Origin: Stappia sp. 28M-7
Lineage (GTDB): Bacteria > Pseudomonadota > Alphaproteobacteria > Rhizobiales > Stappiaceae
DNA length: 64,000 bases
Direction of reading: 5' to 3'
NCBI RefSeq assembly: GCF_014252955.1
Contig: NZ_JACMIA010000002.1
Span: 62,001 to 126,000 of the forward strand
Position numbers and translations under genes: made by a program. Each line of letters starts with the position of its first letter. Within the stretch, counting starts at the first letter, position 1. Shown here piece by piece: positions 18,789 to 28,427 of this stretch. Under the pieces are notes generated by a model that was not told the DNA's origin, ran no database searches, and was given only the letters and a program-made list of their open reading frames with translations.

Positions 18789-21700
18789 CTATGCGCTGCC
18801 CAAGACCCGCAATTTCATCGCGCGGGTCTCCAGCAAATAGGTTTCGACTCCGGCGAGCAAGTGCAACCCTTCCTCGGTGATCGCCGCCCGTGACAGTCCG
18901 GGCTGAATGATGCGGACGTCAAATTCGTAGCGATAGTCCTGCCAGCTAGCTTTCAGCCGCTTGAGGAACGCGGCGTTCCCATGTTCGAAGCGAGAGCTTT
19001 GCCCCTTGTCGAGGCGCAGTTTCTCGCGCCTGAGCATATGCGTGAACATACGGTTGGGACGGTCGCGCCAGCGGGCGGACTTTTGGGCCTGCCCGCATAC
19101 TTCGTAGAGATCTTTCACGCGGGCGCCGGGCGTGTCGGCGCTCGAAAACTTGCAATGATGGAGCGTGACCTGGACAAGGCCCTCGGTGACGCGAAGCGTC
19201 ACCACATCCGCGATCTCGCCAGATCCATCGTCGTCGAAAATCAGGTCGTAGGCGTCCGCGTCGGCGAGCAGGGTCTCGATGATACGCCGCTGAACGGAAT
19301 CGGCTCGCTTTTCCGATCCTTGCGATTCTGTTCGGATATTTGTCCCCGACCAGTCCCAAACCTCGATCCGATCTGAAGGATAAGGCTCAACCCGAACACC
19401 ATCGGGCAAGGCATAGAGATGACTGTAGATCAGCAGAGAGCCGTCTCCGAAATCAATCTGCGGGGAGTCGTCGCCAAAGGATTCCGACAGCGTCTTCACC
19501 TTGCCGCCAACCTTGATCGTCGCCTTCGGCCCTGATCGTTGCGGATAGCGGGCGCCGCCTTCCGCGAAAACGATTTCGAACTCGGCGAACTGGGTATCAC
19601 TGCGCACCGCGAAGCGCAGCGGCCCGGTGGCTTCATGGTCCACGAGTTCGATGTCGCATTCCGCGAACGGTGCGGCAATGTCGTCGAAGCTGATCTCGAT
19701 CCGGTCCTCGATCTGTGTCAGCAGAGATTCCGGCCAGTGAATTGCGACGGGTGGAACGCTCGGCCTCTCATTGATCTGGCGGGGGCGCATGGCGCTCTTG
19801 AAGACGCCATCGGTGGTGATGCCTGGATCGTTGACGGCTGCGCCGATGTCGCTGCACCACTCGACCCAGTCGGTTAGGTCGCGGACCGGGGAGATCGACC
19901 AGAACTTTCCTTTGGCCGAGCAGCCGCGCGAGGCCGGCACGCCATCGAGGAAGCCGGTCGCAAAGACGTTGTTCTTGATACGGGATTGCGATTTCGCCGT
20001 ATCCAACCCGTCGGCGACATCCACGCCCATATACATCGAATAGCGCACGCCACGGCCCTGATGGTGCGTGAGCCCCAGGTTGCGCAGGATGAGGCGATTG
20101 AAGCCGTGAAGACTGCGGAAGACTTCCTCACCTTCGACGCGCCGTGTCGTATCACCGCAGACAGCCTTCGCCAGGCGGTCATAGGGGCCTTTGGCCGAGC
20201 TGCTGATGTAGAGGAGCCTCTTGTCGGGGTCCCAGTGCATCATATGCAGGTCCCAGATGACGTTGGTCGCATGCTGTGCGCTCGTCCAGCCCGCCTGCTC
20301 TTCCGAGCGGGTGACGAAGATGGCCACCCGCTGATGCGGGTTGACCTTCATGCCGAGATAGACGCCGGGGTTGTACAGGTCTTCGGCCCGCAGCGGCTCC
20401 CAGGCGTCGCAAGCCGTGCGATAGACCACCGCATTCATCTTCGGCTCGAGCGTCTGCAAGGGAATGTCGCTGAGATCGCCGACAAAGCCCTTGAACATCT
20501 CGGCGCGCCGAACCTGCAGGTCGATTTTGGCCGTGCTGAGCGCCTCGACCAGGGCGTTCCAGTCGGCGTCCTCGGCATAGAGTTTGGCGAGCGACCGATC
20601 GATGTCGTCCACGCCGGTGTTGGCGATGACGGTGGCGTCGCCCAGGCGCGGATCCTGCCGGGTGAACCGGCCGACGAACTGGATAGTGACGGCGATGCTT
20701 TTGTGCGGATCGTGCAGGCCCGCGATCTTCAGTTCCGGGAGATCGAAGCCTTCGCCGAGCATGTCGACGCACACGATGATCCGGCTCTCGAAGCGCCGCA
20801 GCGCGGCAAGGTTCGCGCGGCGCTCGCGGATCGACTGCTGGCTGTGAACGATGACCGGACGGAACTCGGGGAACATCGTGCTGTAGAGCTGGTGGAGATC
20901 CTTGGCCCGCTCGATCGTCTGGCAACGCGCCATGGCGAGATGATTGAGGCCGGCCTCCAGATCGGCCTGGAGGACGTCGCCGAGCTTCTCGGCGATCGCA
21001 AGGTCTGCATCGGGCTGGTCGAGCCCGAACACCGCCTCGAACCGGATCGGCTTGAAATAGCCCTCGGCCTGCGCCTTCTTGAGCGGGTAGGTATAGATGA
21101 ACTCGCCGTCGACGCGCCGGCCGTCCTCGCGGAAGGGGGTGGCGGTGAACTGGACGATCGGCAGCGGTGGGTCCCGGTCGATGAAGAGGCCTCGGAATCG
21201 CGACCAAGTCGGCGCGCCGATATGGTGGGCTTCGTCGATGAACAACGCCGATGCGCGGGCCGCCATCCGCTCCTGAACCGGGGCTTCCGCCCGGCCCGCG
21301 ATCTGCATCGTGGTGACGACGACGTTGGCGCTGTCGAAGATTTCATCGACGTCGGCCTTGCTGGTCGGGATATGCGAAAGCCGCATGACCAAAGGGAAGG
21401 CTGCGGTCTCGTCGAGGCATTTTTGTTGTTTCAGGACGCCGAAGGTCTCAAATTTGCCCGCGATCTGCTCGCGCAGTGCGTCGGTAGGCACCACCACCAG
21501 CAGGCGTTCGAACCGCTGGTTGGCATTGAGCGCCAGCATTGTCTCGGTCTTGCCCGTGCCCGTCGGCATGACGATGGTGGCCGGATCCGTCGATCGCGTC
21601 GCGTGGGCGAGCGCGGCATGAAGCGCGCCGATCTGTGGGCGCCGCAGGCCAGGCTGCGCGGCCTGACCGTTCACCGCGGCTCGTCCCTCGCGCAGATGAA

Positions 21701-22130
21701 TCGCATCGAGCCAGGAAGCGGAGACAGCCTTCAGACGCTCGGCGCGCGCGGAACGATCCAGCGTATCGACGCTGGTCGGGGGTGCATTCGTCCAGCGGCC
21801 TTCACCCAGTTCGAGTGCTTCGGCGATCCGTTCCGGCTCCGTTGCGCCGGGCACGAGAAGAACGAGATCGGCTTCCAACGACGTCGCCGTCTTGGCGCTG
21901 ATGATCTTCAGAATCTCGCCGTTTTCCAGGGTCGTTTCGTAACCATTGACGCGGCGGACGGCGAAGGGGCGCAGCCGGCAACGCACCCACCGCGCCGGAA
22001 CCGCCAACTGGCGCACGGGGCTTCCCAGCACCTTGCCATCAATGGCAAGCCGAGCCGGCAGCAGGAGTTCGACCTCGGGATTGAAGAGATCGTCCTGGTT
22101 GGAGGCGGTGGGACGCTTGCGGGTGGCCAT
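18789..22130 (-). CDS. DEAH-box SF2 helicase of a defence-type operon
   Basis: 1113 residues. Motif I MPTGTGKTETML near residue 190, DEAH (ALFIDEAHHIG) near 293, motif III QFTATPFRED near 322, and motifs V-VI DMLGEGFDLPELKI and IQFVGRFTRQD near 455-495. The ATP-dependent helicase core occupies about residues 160-520; the remaining half is a large C-terminal region with no domain I recognise. A strong ribosome binding site (GGAGGGAG) precedes the ATG. It follows the AddA-like gene by 14 bases and is the last gene of block B. Likely role: remodelling or unwinding of invading DNA for the neighbouring nucleases. Confidence 0.85.
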   Translation of the reverse strand: MATRKRPTASNQDDLFNPEVELLLPARLAIDGKVLGSPVRQLAVPARWVRCRLRPFAVRRVNGYETTLENGEILKIISAKTATSLEADLVLLVPGATEPERIAEALELGEGRWTNAPPTSVDTLDRSARAERLKAVSASWLDAIHLREGRAAVNGQAAQPGLRRPQIGALHAALAHATRSTDPATIVMPTGTGKTETMLALNANQRFERLLVVVPTDALREQIAGKFETFGVLKQQKCLDETAAFPLVMRLSHIPTSKADVDEIFDSANVVVTTMQIAGRAEAPVQERMAARASALFIDEAHHIGAPTWSRFRGLFIDRDPPLPIVQFTATPFREDGRRVDGEFIYTYPLKKAQAEGYFKPIRFEAVFGLDQPDADLAIAEKLGDVLQADLEAGLNHLAMARCQTIERAKDLHQLYSTMFPEFRPVIVHSQQSIRERRANLAALRRFESRIIVCVDMLGEGFDLPELKIAGLHDPHKSIAVTIQFVGRFTRQDPRLGDATVIANTGVDDIDRSLAKLYAEDADWNALVEALSTAKIDLQVRRAEMFKGFVGDLSDIPLQTLEPKMNAVVYRTACDAWEPLRAEDLYNPGVYLGMKVNPHQRVAIFVTRSEEQAGWTSAQHATNVIWDLHMMHWDPDKRLLYISSSAKGPYDRLAKAVCGDTTRRVEGEEVFRSLHGFNRLILRNLGLTHHQGRGVRYSMYMGVDVADGLDTAKSQSRIKNNVFATGFLDGVPASRGCSAKGKFWSISPVRDLTDWVEWCSDIGAAVNDPGITTDGVFKSAMRPRQINERPSVPPVAIHWPESLLTQIEDRIEISFDDIAAPFAECDIELVDHEATGPLRFAVRSDTQFAEFEIVFAEGGARYPQRSGPKATIKVGGKVKTLSESFGDDSPQIDFGDGSLLIYSHLYALPDGVRVEPYPSDRIEVWDWSGTNIRTESQGSEKRADSVQRRIIETLLADADAYDLIFDDDGSGEIADVVTLRVTEGLVQVTLHHCKFSSADTPGARVKDLYEVCGQAQKSARWRDRPNRMFTHMLRREKLRLDKGQSSRFEHGNAAFLKRLKASWQDYRYEFDVRIIQPGLSRAAITEEGLHLLAGVETYLLETRAMKLRVLGSA

Positions 22131-22144
22131 CGTGTCTCCCTCCG

Positions 22145-25100
22145 TCAGGCCGCCACCGTCTGGGGCGAGGGCGAGACGGCGATCACCGTTCCCCTCGTCA
22201 TCAGAACGATGAGCCCGCGCTCGGCGCCAGTCATGTCGAGATAGGCGCGCACCTGAGCCCGATAGTGGTCGAGCGTCTGACCATCGGGATTCACGTCGCT
22301 CTTCCAGTCGACGACCACGATCGGCCGGCCACTCTCGCCGATAGTCAGCGCGTCCGCGATCCCGGCCGTTGCGGATTCCACGCCATCGGAAGACTGTGCG
22401 GCATAGACGGGAAATTCGGCGAGAAGATCCGGCCGCAGGGTCGCGATGTCAGGCAGAGCCAAGGTCCGGGTCACACAGGCCGCCAGTTCCTGCGCCGACA
22501 GCCCCGTGGCCGGGTCGGCGACCGGAGACTGGCCGAGGGAGCGGATAAGGTCGTCAGCCCGTTCGGTCAGGGCGGCTCCTGATTCTGGAGTTTCGCCGGT
22601 CAGCACCTCTTCCATAAGCTTGTGGAGGATCAGCCCGCGCTCGCGGCCACCCTGCACGAGGGCGGCGGCTTCCAACTCTGGGGGCTGATCGTCGGCCGAT
22701 CCCGTCCAGAGCGCGGCTTCTTCTTCCCGCAGCACGGTCCCGGCGGCGTTTTCGTCACGGCTGGGCGCGAGCCAGGTCAACCGCGTGTGCGCGGCCGCGA
22801 TGGCTTCGGCTTCGGCGGCGAAGCTCACGCGCGTCTGGGTGTTGCCCGCGCCCGCACCTGCGGCCGTGAGACCGGCAGGCAGGTGAGAGACGTCCAGGAC
22901 GGGGAGGTCGGCGAGCGACAGATCGACGAGACCGATCCAGGCCGATTTCGACGGTGCGGCGTCGAGCCGGGGCAAGACGAGGAGTTCGCGGGCGCGGGTG
23001 GCCGCGACATACCAGAGCCGGATGCGTTCGCGGTCCAGCTCCTCCTTTTCCGCCTGGCGCGCGGTTTCGTAGCCCTCGGGCACGACGCCGAGGACCGGGC
23101 AATAGAAGGTCTCGGTCTGGCGGTCGATGACGGCGCTGTCGGGCGCCATGACGCCGGTCATGGTGTTGACCGGAATGACGATCGGCCATTCCAGTCCCTT
23201 GGCCGCATGCATGGTGAAGAGCGCGACCGCTTCCTCCTGCGCGTCGGGCCGTCCCTCGACGGCACGGGCCTCATCGGACCACGCCGCTGTCATAGCCTCG
23301 GCGAAGGCGCGCAAACCGCGCACGGCGTAGCCGGTCGACAGGCTGAGATAGAGATCGACATTAGCGAGCGCGCGCTCGGCCTGGCCGCGATGGCGCTCGA
23401 AGAGGAGCGGACGGACGCGCAACACGTCCACGCCTTGCGAGAGCAGCTCGTGCGGGGTCGTGCTGTTGCCGCGCCGGGAGAGCGATTGCAGCCGCTCGAT
23501 GACGTCGCGAGCGAGCGGGTGCGCGATGACGGCAGGGTCGATGCTGAGATCCAGGCGCGGAATCCGATCCGGCTGTTCCTCCGACCGCGGAAGTCCCCAG
23601 ATGATGTCCAGCAGCTCTTCTTCGGTGAGGCCGACCAGAGGCCCGCGTAGGAGCGCACCGAGCGCCAGGGTGTCACGGCGATCCGCCAGAACGCGGGTCA
23701 GCGCGATCAGGTCCTGGATCTCCTGGCGGCGGAACAGTCCCTTTCCGGCTTGGGTCGCCACAGGGATACCGCGGCGCTCCAGGGCTTCCTCATAGCGCCA
23801 CAGCTCGGCGCCGGTTGGCGCCAGCAAGGCGATGTCGCCCGGCTGGCAGGGGCGCTCCGCGCCACTTCGACGGTCGATGATGGAGTGGCTCTCGATCAGC
23901 CGGGCGCACAGCTCGGCGATGGCGTCGGCTTCGGCGTCGCGCTGCTGTTCGGCGCTGGCCTTGCCGTTTTCATCGGCCACGGCGATATCGAGGGCCGCCA
24001 CGCAAAGGCCGCTCCGATCGTCATGGAACGGGTCGAGAGCGGTGAAGCCCGGCTGGCCATCGGCCGAGAGCACGGCCTCGAAGCGCTCGTTGACGAAGGT
24101 GAGGATCGAGGCGCAGGAGCGGAAGTTCGTGGAGATCGACAGGAGGCTGCCGGGGTCCTGGGCGCGGAAGGCGTCGCGCGCCTGCACATAGGCGCCGACA
24201 TCGGCGCCCCGGAAGCGATAGATCGCCTGCTTGGGGTCGCCGACCAGGAAAAGCGCACCTGGCCGGATTTGGAACCGGGTCCAGTCGGCATCGCCATCGA
24301 CCGGCTCGCCGCACAACCGCCAGAAGATTTCGGTCTGGAGGGGATCGGTGTCCTGGAACTCGTCGACGAGGACATGGGCGAAACGCTGTCCCAGAGCACG
24401 GCGCACGGCATCATGGTCGCGCAGCAAGTCGCGCGCGGCGAAAATCAAATCGTCGAAATCGAGCTGGGCACTGGCGCGCTTGTGCTCGCGATAGCGTTGC
24501 AGGATCGGGCGCGCTTCGTCGATCAGCGCCGCCAAGGCATGGCTGGAGGCGGCCTGCGTCAACCCAACCCAGGCGTCGCAGCAGGTGGTATAGTGGGTCT
24601 CGGCGGCGGCGTTCAGCCGGTCGCCGTCAGCCTTGGAGAGACCCGCCTGCTTGGCCGCGGCAGCCCACTTCCCCTTCTTGCGGTAGGTGTAAAAAGCGCC
24701 ATCCTTCTTGCAAAGCTCCGGGTGGGGCCGCGCGGTCAGGAGGCGGACGAGGCCCGCAGGCGTCGCGGGATCGGGACCGTTCGCCAAGGCAGTCGCCATT
24801 TCGGCCAGCCGCCCGACGATCATCACCGTTTCCGGCTCGGCCGCCACCACACCATCCATGAAGCCAGCGAAATCCGCGGCGGCCTGCCGGAACGCCGTCA
24901 GGTGGCCGTCAAGCGGGGAGACGGGCGGGGCCGCGAGCGTGGGGCGGCGGCGCAAATTCTCGGCGATCTTATGGATGAGCGCCACGGTTTCGGCGGGGCT
25001 GTGCAGCACCATCTCGGCCAGGATGCCGCCCTGGCCGCCGGACAGGCGTTCGCGCAGCCAGCCATCAACAATCTCGAGGAAAGTGAGATCGGCCTGGTTG

Positions 25101-25540
25101 CGATCCATGACACCGGCGCCGGGATCAATGTCGGCCTCTGCCGGATAGGGCTTAATGAGGCGCTGGCAGAAGCCGTGGATGGTCGAGCAGGTGATCTCGT
25201 CGATCGCGGCGCTGGCGGCGAGAAGATTGTCGCGATGGGCCTGGTTCAGCCCATCGGGCAGCGCCACGCGCAGTTCGGTTGCGATCGTGCCGGTCGAGAG
25301 GTCGGCGACGAACTCCCGGACACGCGACAGCAGCTCGCTCGCGGCGAGTTCGGTGAAGGTGACGGCGGCGATGGAACGCGGCGCGACACCTTCTGCCAAC
25401 ATCGCGGCGATGCGGCCGGCCATGACGGCGGTCTTGCCCGAACCCGCGCCGGCCTCGACCAGGATCGAGCGATCATGCAGGCTGATCGCATCGCGGCGCG
25501 CGCTGTTGTCCTTCAGCACTTTGGACACGCTGCTCATCAT
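22145..25540 (-). CDS. AddA/RecB-like UvrD helicase with C-terminal PD-(D/E)XK nuclease
   Basis: 1131 residues. UvrD/Rep family motifs: EAGAGSGKTAVMAGR (Walker A, about residue 29), CSTIHGFCQRLI, DEFQDTDPLQTEIFWRL (Walker B), LVGDPKQAIYRFRGAD, STNFRSC, FTMHAAKGLEWP and VAATRAREL. The C-terminal nuclease is visible as AGIADALTI...VVVDWKSD...YRAQV near 1060-1100, the D-(E/D)xK core seen in AddA and RecB. The start ATG overlaps the AddB-like stop. Together with that gene it forms an AddAB-type helicase-nuclease, but separate from the cell's housekeeping repair enzyme, as shown by its neighbours. Confidence 0.88.
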   Translation of the reverse strand: MMSSVSKVLKDNSARRDAISLHDRSILVEAGAGSGKTAVMAGRIAAMLAEGVAPRSIAAVTFTELAASELLSRVREFVADLSTGTIATELRVALPDGLNQAHRDNLLAASAAIDEITCSTIHGFCQRLIKPYPAEADIDPGAGVMDRNQADLTFLEIVDGWLRERLSGGQGGILAEMVLHSPAETVALIHKIAENLRRRPTLAAPPVSPLDGHLTAFRQAAADFAGFMDGVVAAEPETVMIVGRLAEMATALANGPDPATPAGLVRLLTARPHPELCKKDGAFYTYRKKGKWAAAAKQAGLSKADGDRLNAAAETHYTTCCDAWVGLTQAASSHALAALIDEARPILQRYREHKRASAQLDFDDLIFAARDLLRDHDAVRRALGQRFAHVLVDEFQDTDPLQTEIFWRLCGEPVDGDADWTRFQIRPGALFLVGDPKQAIYRFRGADVGAYVQARDAFRAQDPGSLLSISTNFRSCASILTFVNERFEAVLSADGQPGFTALDPFHDDRSGLCVAALDIAVADENGKASAEQQRDAEADAIAELCARLIESHSIIDRRSGAERPCQPGDIALLAPTGAELWRYEEALERRGIPVATQAGKGLFRRQEIQDLIALTRVLADRRDTLALGALLRGPLVGLTEEELLDIIWGLPRSEEQPDRIPRLDLSIDPAVIAHPLARDVIERLQSLSRRGNSTTPHELLSQGVDVLRVRPLLFERHRGQAERALANVDLYLSLSTGYAVRGLRAFAEAMTAAWSDEARAVEGRPDAQEEAVALFTMHAAKGLEWPIVIPVNTMTGVMAPDSAVIDRQTETFYCPVLGVVPEGYETARQAEKEELDRERIRLWYVAATRARELLVLPRLDAAPSKSAWIGLVDLSLADLPVLDVSHLPAGLTAAGAGAGNTQTRVSFAAEAEAIAAAHTRLTWLAPSRDENAAGTVLREEEAALWTGSADDQPPELEAAALVQGGRERGLILHKLMEEVLTGETPESGAALTERADDLIRSLGQSPVADPATGLSAQELAACVTRTLALPDIATLRPDLLAEFPVYAAQSSDGVESATAGIADALTIGESGRPIVVVDWKSDVNPDGQTLDHYRAQVRAYLDMTGAERGLIVLMTRGTVIAVSPSPQTVAA

Positions 25541-28191
25541 TCCGCCTCCCAGACCTGAGCGACTTCACCAAACCGCTGCGTCGCGGCGGGCATTTTACGT
25601 TTGCAATAAGTGGCGCTGGCGTTGGCCGGCAGGGCGAAGGCCAGATCGTCATAGTCGCCGCCGGTATCCGGGCCAGGCAGGGCGGCGCCGCCGGCGAGAC
25701 TTGCCCTTGCCGCGCGCAGATAGCCTGTGATCTCCGCCAGCACGGCCTCGGGATCGTCAAGCTGAAGATCGACGGGCTCACGCGGATAGAGCAGCGAGGC
25801 ACTGATGGCGACGTCGTCGCCGAGGAGCGCCTTCACCGCGAAGGCATAGAGGCAGCGCTGAAGCTCGCGTCCGCCGTTCAGCCGGATCTCACCGCGCGGC
25901 GGGCGGCCGGTCTTGTAGTCGCGTACCAGCGCGCGCTTCCCGTCGCCCGAGATGTCGAGTCGGTCGATATAGCCGGCGATGTTGAAGCCCGTGTCAGGGA
26001 TCGTGACCGGCGTGGTCGTATCCCAAGGCGTTTCCGCGTCAGATTTCGGTTCCGAGCCGCCGAAGGGAACCTCACCGTAGGAGCGTGCGCCCGGCAGGAC
26101 ATCATCGCCATAGGACAGGGCGCGGCCCGCCATCACGCGAGCGTCGTCGAGGGTGCGCCCCCAGATGACGGCCGGCGGAACCGGACGCTCGCTCTCCCAA
26201 TCGGCGGCGACGGCCTGGGCTGCCTGCGCCACCGCCGTGTCAATGGTTCCCGCGTCGGCGGAGGCAAGACGGCCTTCAGTTTCGAGGGCGCGCAAGGCGC
26301 GATCGAGAACCATGTGGACGAGATCGCCGATCCCGAGCGCATCGAGCACGAGCGGTTCGGCGCTGCTCTGCGGTTCGCGCCATCCGAAGGCATAGACCCA
26401 CACGAAGCTGAGTGGATTGCGCAGCAGGCGGCGCAGCGAGCTGGCCGACTGGGTCCGGCCGAGGATGGCGAGAACGAGCGGATGATCGGCCCGCACGAGC
26501 CCGTCATGGGGGGTGATCTCCGCCTGCCGCCAGTCGCGCCAGCAGCTCTGCGCACCGACCGCTTGCGGATCGGCGGCGAAGTCCTCGGGCCGGGCCATTA
26601 GGCGGTCGGTTTCGCTGAAGGCGTGCGCTGGCGTCGCATTGCGGCGCAGATAGGTTTCGTCGCCACGTCCGGCGAGCAGGGGGCTGCGGCCCAGCAGACG
26701 CCCGTCGCTGTCGCGCCGGGCGCGCGAGAGAACGACGGTATCGGCCGTCGTGGCGAGGATCGTCTCGAAATCGCGGCGGTCGGCGAGATTGACCGGCAGC
26801 GGATCGAGCACCGGGGTCGGGATGATATGGTCCGGGATAAGGCGGTCCTCGGCGATCCCGCGCGGCCAGCGCGAGGAATTGAGGCCGAGGAGTCGCACGA
26901 AGCGGCGGGGCGACGCGGCGAGCGCGCTGGCGGCCATCCAGGCGACGCAGACGCACGCTTCCAGCCCGTCGTCCTGCTTAAGGGTTTCCAGCGTGGAGTC
27001 GATCGAGGCGGCGGGGCCTGCGAGCAGAGCCTTGCGCCAGATCGCCAGCGCGCGGCCCTTGAGGAAGGCTCCTCCGATCTCGCTGGCGGCGTCCGGTCCT
27101 TTGGCCAGAGTCTCGACCGCAGTGCGCAGCGCCGCAACGTGGTCGGCGCCGTCGGGCCAGTCTTCCGGCGTCAAGCGGACCAGCAGGCGGTTCCAGGCAC
27201 TCGGCGTCGAGAGCGGCGCATCGGTCGGCAGGACCCGCAGCCAGCCTTCGGGCAGGGTCTCGAATGGCCCGCTGTCCCGGCAGAGCGCCGCGAGACGCCG
27301 CAGCCGGGATTGCGACAGACCGCGCACCACGATGTCGGCCAGCGCCGCAGCCGACTGGCCCTCGCGAGTAGTGACGGTGCGGACGCCGTGGACGAAGTGC
27401 AGGTCGATGTTGGCGTCGGCGCGCAGGGCCAGGAAATGATCGTCATAGTCGGCGGGCGATGCGGTCGCGATGGCGATCTCCGAGGGCGAGACGCCAGTTG
27501 CGAGCAGACTGCGCGCCCAGCGCATCGCCTCGATGGCCTCGTGATAGGCGGTCGCCGCGCTGACGGCGCTGATCCCTGGCGTCTGCGCCGGTGCGCGCGT
27601 GATCCTGACGCCCGTGCCGTCCAGCCATGCCGGAACGCTTCTCGGGCCGGCTGTCCACTGCACCGGGATATGGGCGGTGAGGGCCTGGAGTAGCGGCCGC
27701 CAGCAGGGCGAGAGTTCGGTAAGGCCGACGATTTCCATGGGGCCGAGGACCGCCATCGCATGAGCAACGCGGGCGGTCGCGGCGGTGACGATGTCGAGAG
27801 GCCGCATCATGCCGGGCGGAAGCTGGTCGAGGACAGCCGCTTCCAGGCGCGCGATAGCGTCGAGACGCGAATGATCTGCCGCGCGCGCGGCAAGATCGAT
27901 GCCCGCGCGCCAGGCTTTGTGGAGCGTATCGGCTGCCGCGTCGATCATGCCGGGAAGCGCCTTGATGCTCTCCAGCTCGCCCATCTGCGTGGCGGGCAAG
28001 GCTGCCTGGATGGCAGCGCGCAGGCTCTCGTCATCGATAGGGCGGGTGAAGCCGCCCGCCAGCCGGACGGCGGCCTGCTCGAAGGACATGATCTGGACGC
28101 CGTGGCGACCATCACGGCCCGCCGCCAGGCGGCTCTCCCGCATGGCGAGGCGGCCGTTAACGATCAGGGTGGATCGATGCGCATTGGTCAT
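25537..28191 (-). CDS. AddB-like PD-(D/E)XK nuclease
   Basis: 884 residues. The C-terminal nuclease core is clear: FNIAGYIDRLDI, RALVRDYKTG and RELQRCLYAFAV (about residues 735-795), the D...D-x-K and QxxxY pattern of the RecB-type nuclease. The long N-terminal part resembles inactivated helicase domains as in AddB (no Walker A seen). Only one cysteine follows the nuclease motif (TYCKRK), so the iron-sulphur cluster found in many AddB proteins appears absent. ATG at 28191 has GGAG upstream; first gene of block B, transcribed away from the WYL gene. Confidence 0.82.
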   Translation of the reverse strand: MTNAHRSTLIVNGRLAMRESRLAAGRDGRHGVQIMSFEQAAVRLAGGFTRPIDDESLRAAIQAALPATQMGELESIKALPGMIDAAADTLHKAWRAGIDLAARAADHSRLDAIARLEAAVLDQLPPGMMRPLDIVTAATARVAHAMAVLGPMEIVGLTELSPCWRPLLQALTAHIPVQWTAGPRSVPAWLDGTGVRITRAPAQTPGISAVSAATAYHEAIEAMRWARSLLATGVSPSEIAIATASPADYDDHFLALRADANIDLHFVHGVRTVTTREGQSAAALADIVVRGLSQSRLRRLAALCRDSGPFETLPEGWLRVLPTDAPLSTPSAWNRLLVRLTPEDWPDGADHVAALRTAVETLAKGPDAASEIGGAFLKGRALAIWRKALLAGPAASIDSTLETLKQDDGLEACVCVAWMAASALAASPRRFVRLLGLNSSRWPRGIAEDRLIPDHIIPTPVLDPLPVNLADRRDFETILATTADTVVLSRARRDSDGRLLGRSPLLAGRGDETYLRRNATPAHAFSETDRLMARPEDFAADPQAVGAQSCWRDWRQAEITPHDGLVRADHPLVLAILGRTQSASSLRRLLRNPLSFVWVYAFGWREPQSSAEPLVLDALGIGDLVHMVLDRALRALETEGRLASADAGTIDTAVAQAAQAVAADWESERPVPPAVIWGRTLDDARVMAGRALSYGDDVLPGARSYGEVPFGGSEPKSDAETPWDTTTPVTIPDTGFNIAGYIDRLDISGDGKRALVRDYKTGRPPRGEIRLNGGRELQRCLYAFAVKALLGDDVAISASLLYPREPVDLQLDDPEAVLAEITGYLRAARASLAGGAALPGPDTGGDYDDLAFALPANASATYCKRKMPAATQRFGEVAQVWEAE

Positions 28192-28318
28192 GGCTGATCT
28201 CCATCTCCGGGCGCGTTCTCGGTCGACCGTTGGGGCGATGCGGATGCGGGGGCGGTGTTCACCGCCGCGCTAAAGCTCAGGCTGACCACCACCCTCGGGT
28301 GCCCGGTGACATATCGGC

Positions 28319-28377
28319 ATCGCATTGCGATCACCCCGCCATTGACTATCATCGCCGTGATGCATATACGAAGTATA
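28319..28377 (+). promoter_or_regulatory. Divergent control region with two palindromes and a predicted promoter for block C
   Basis: A promoter-like pair TTGACT (28342-28347) and TATACG (28365-28370), 17 bases apart, points toward the WYL gene. The palindrome TATAC-GAA-GTATA (28365-28377) overlies the -10 box. A second palindrome, ATCGCA-T-TGCGAT (28319-28331), lies just upstream of the -35 box. In BREX and other defence loci a WYL protein such as BrxR represses its own operon from inverted repeats in this position. Direct binding of this WYL protein is my inference. Confidence 0.55.
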
Positions 28378-28427
28378 CACACGCCTTGTCAAGGTATGTA
28401 TAGTTTCTAACCGCATGAGGGCTGCAA

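Noticed and set aside
19986-22244. 752-codon open frame antisense to the DEAH helicase (similarly 23750-25558, 29353-30939 and 38623-40518)
   Set aside because: All lie opposite genes with clear catalytic motifs; their own composition matches no family.
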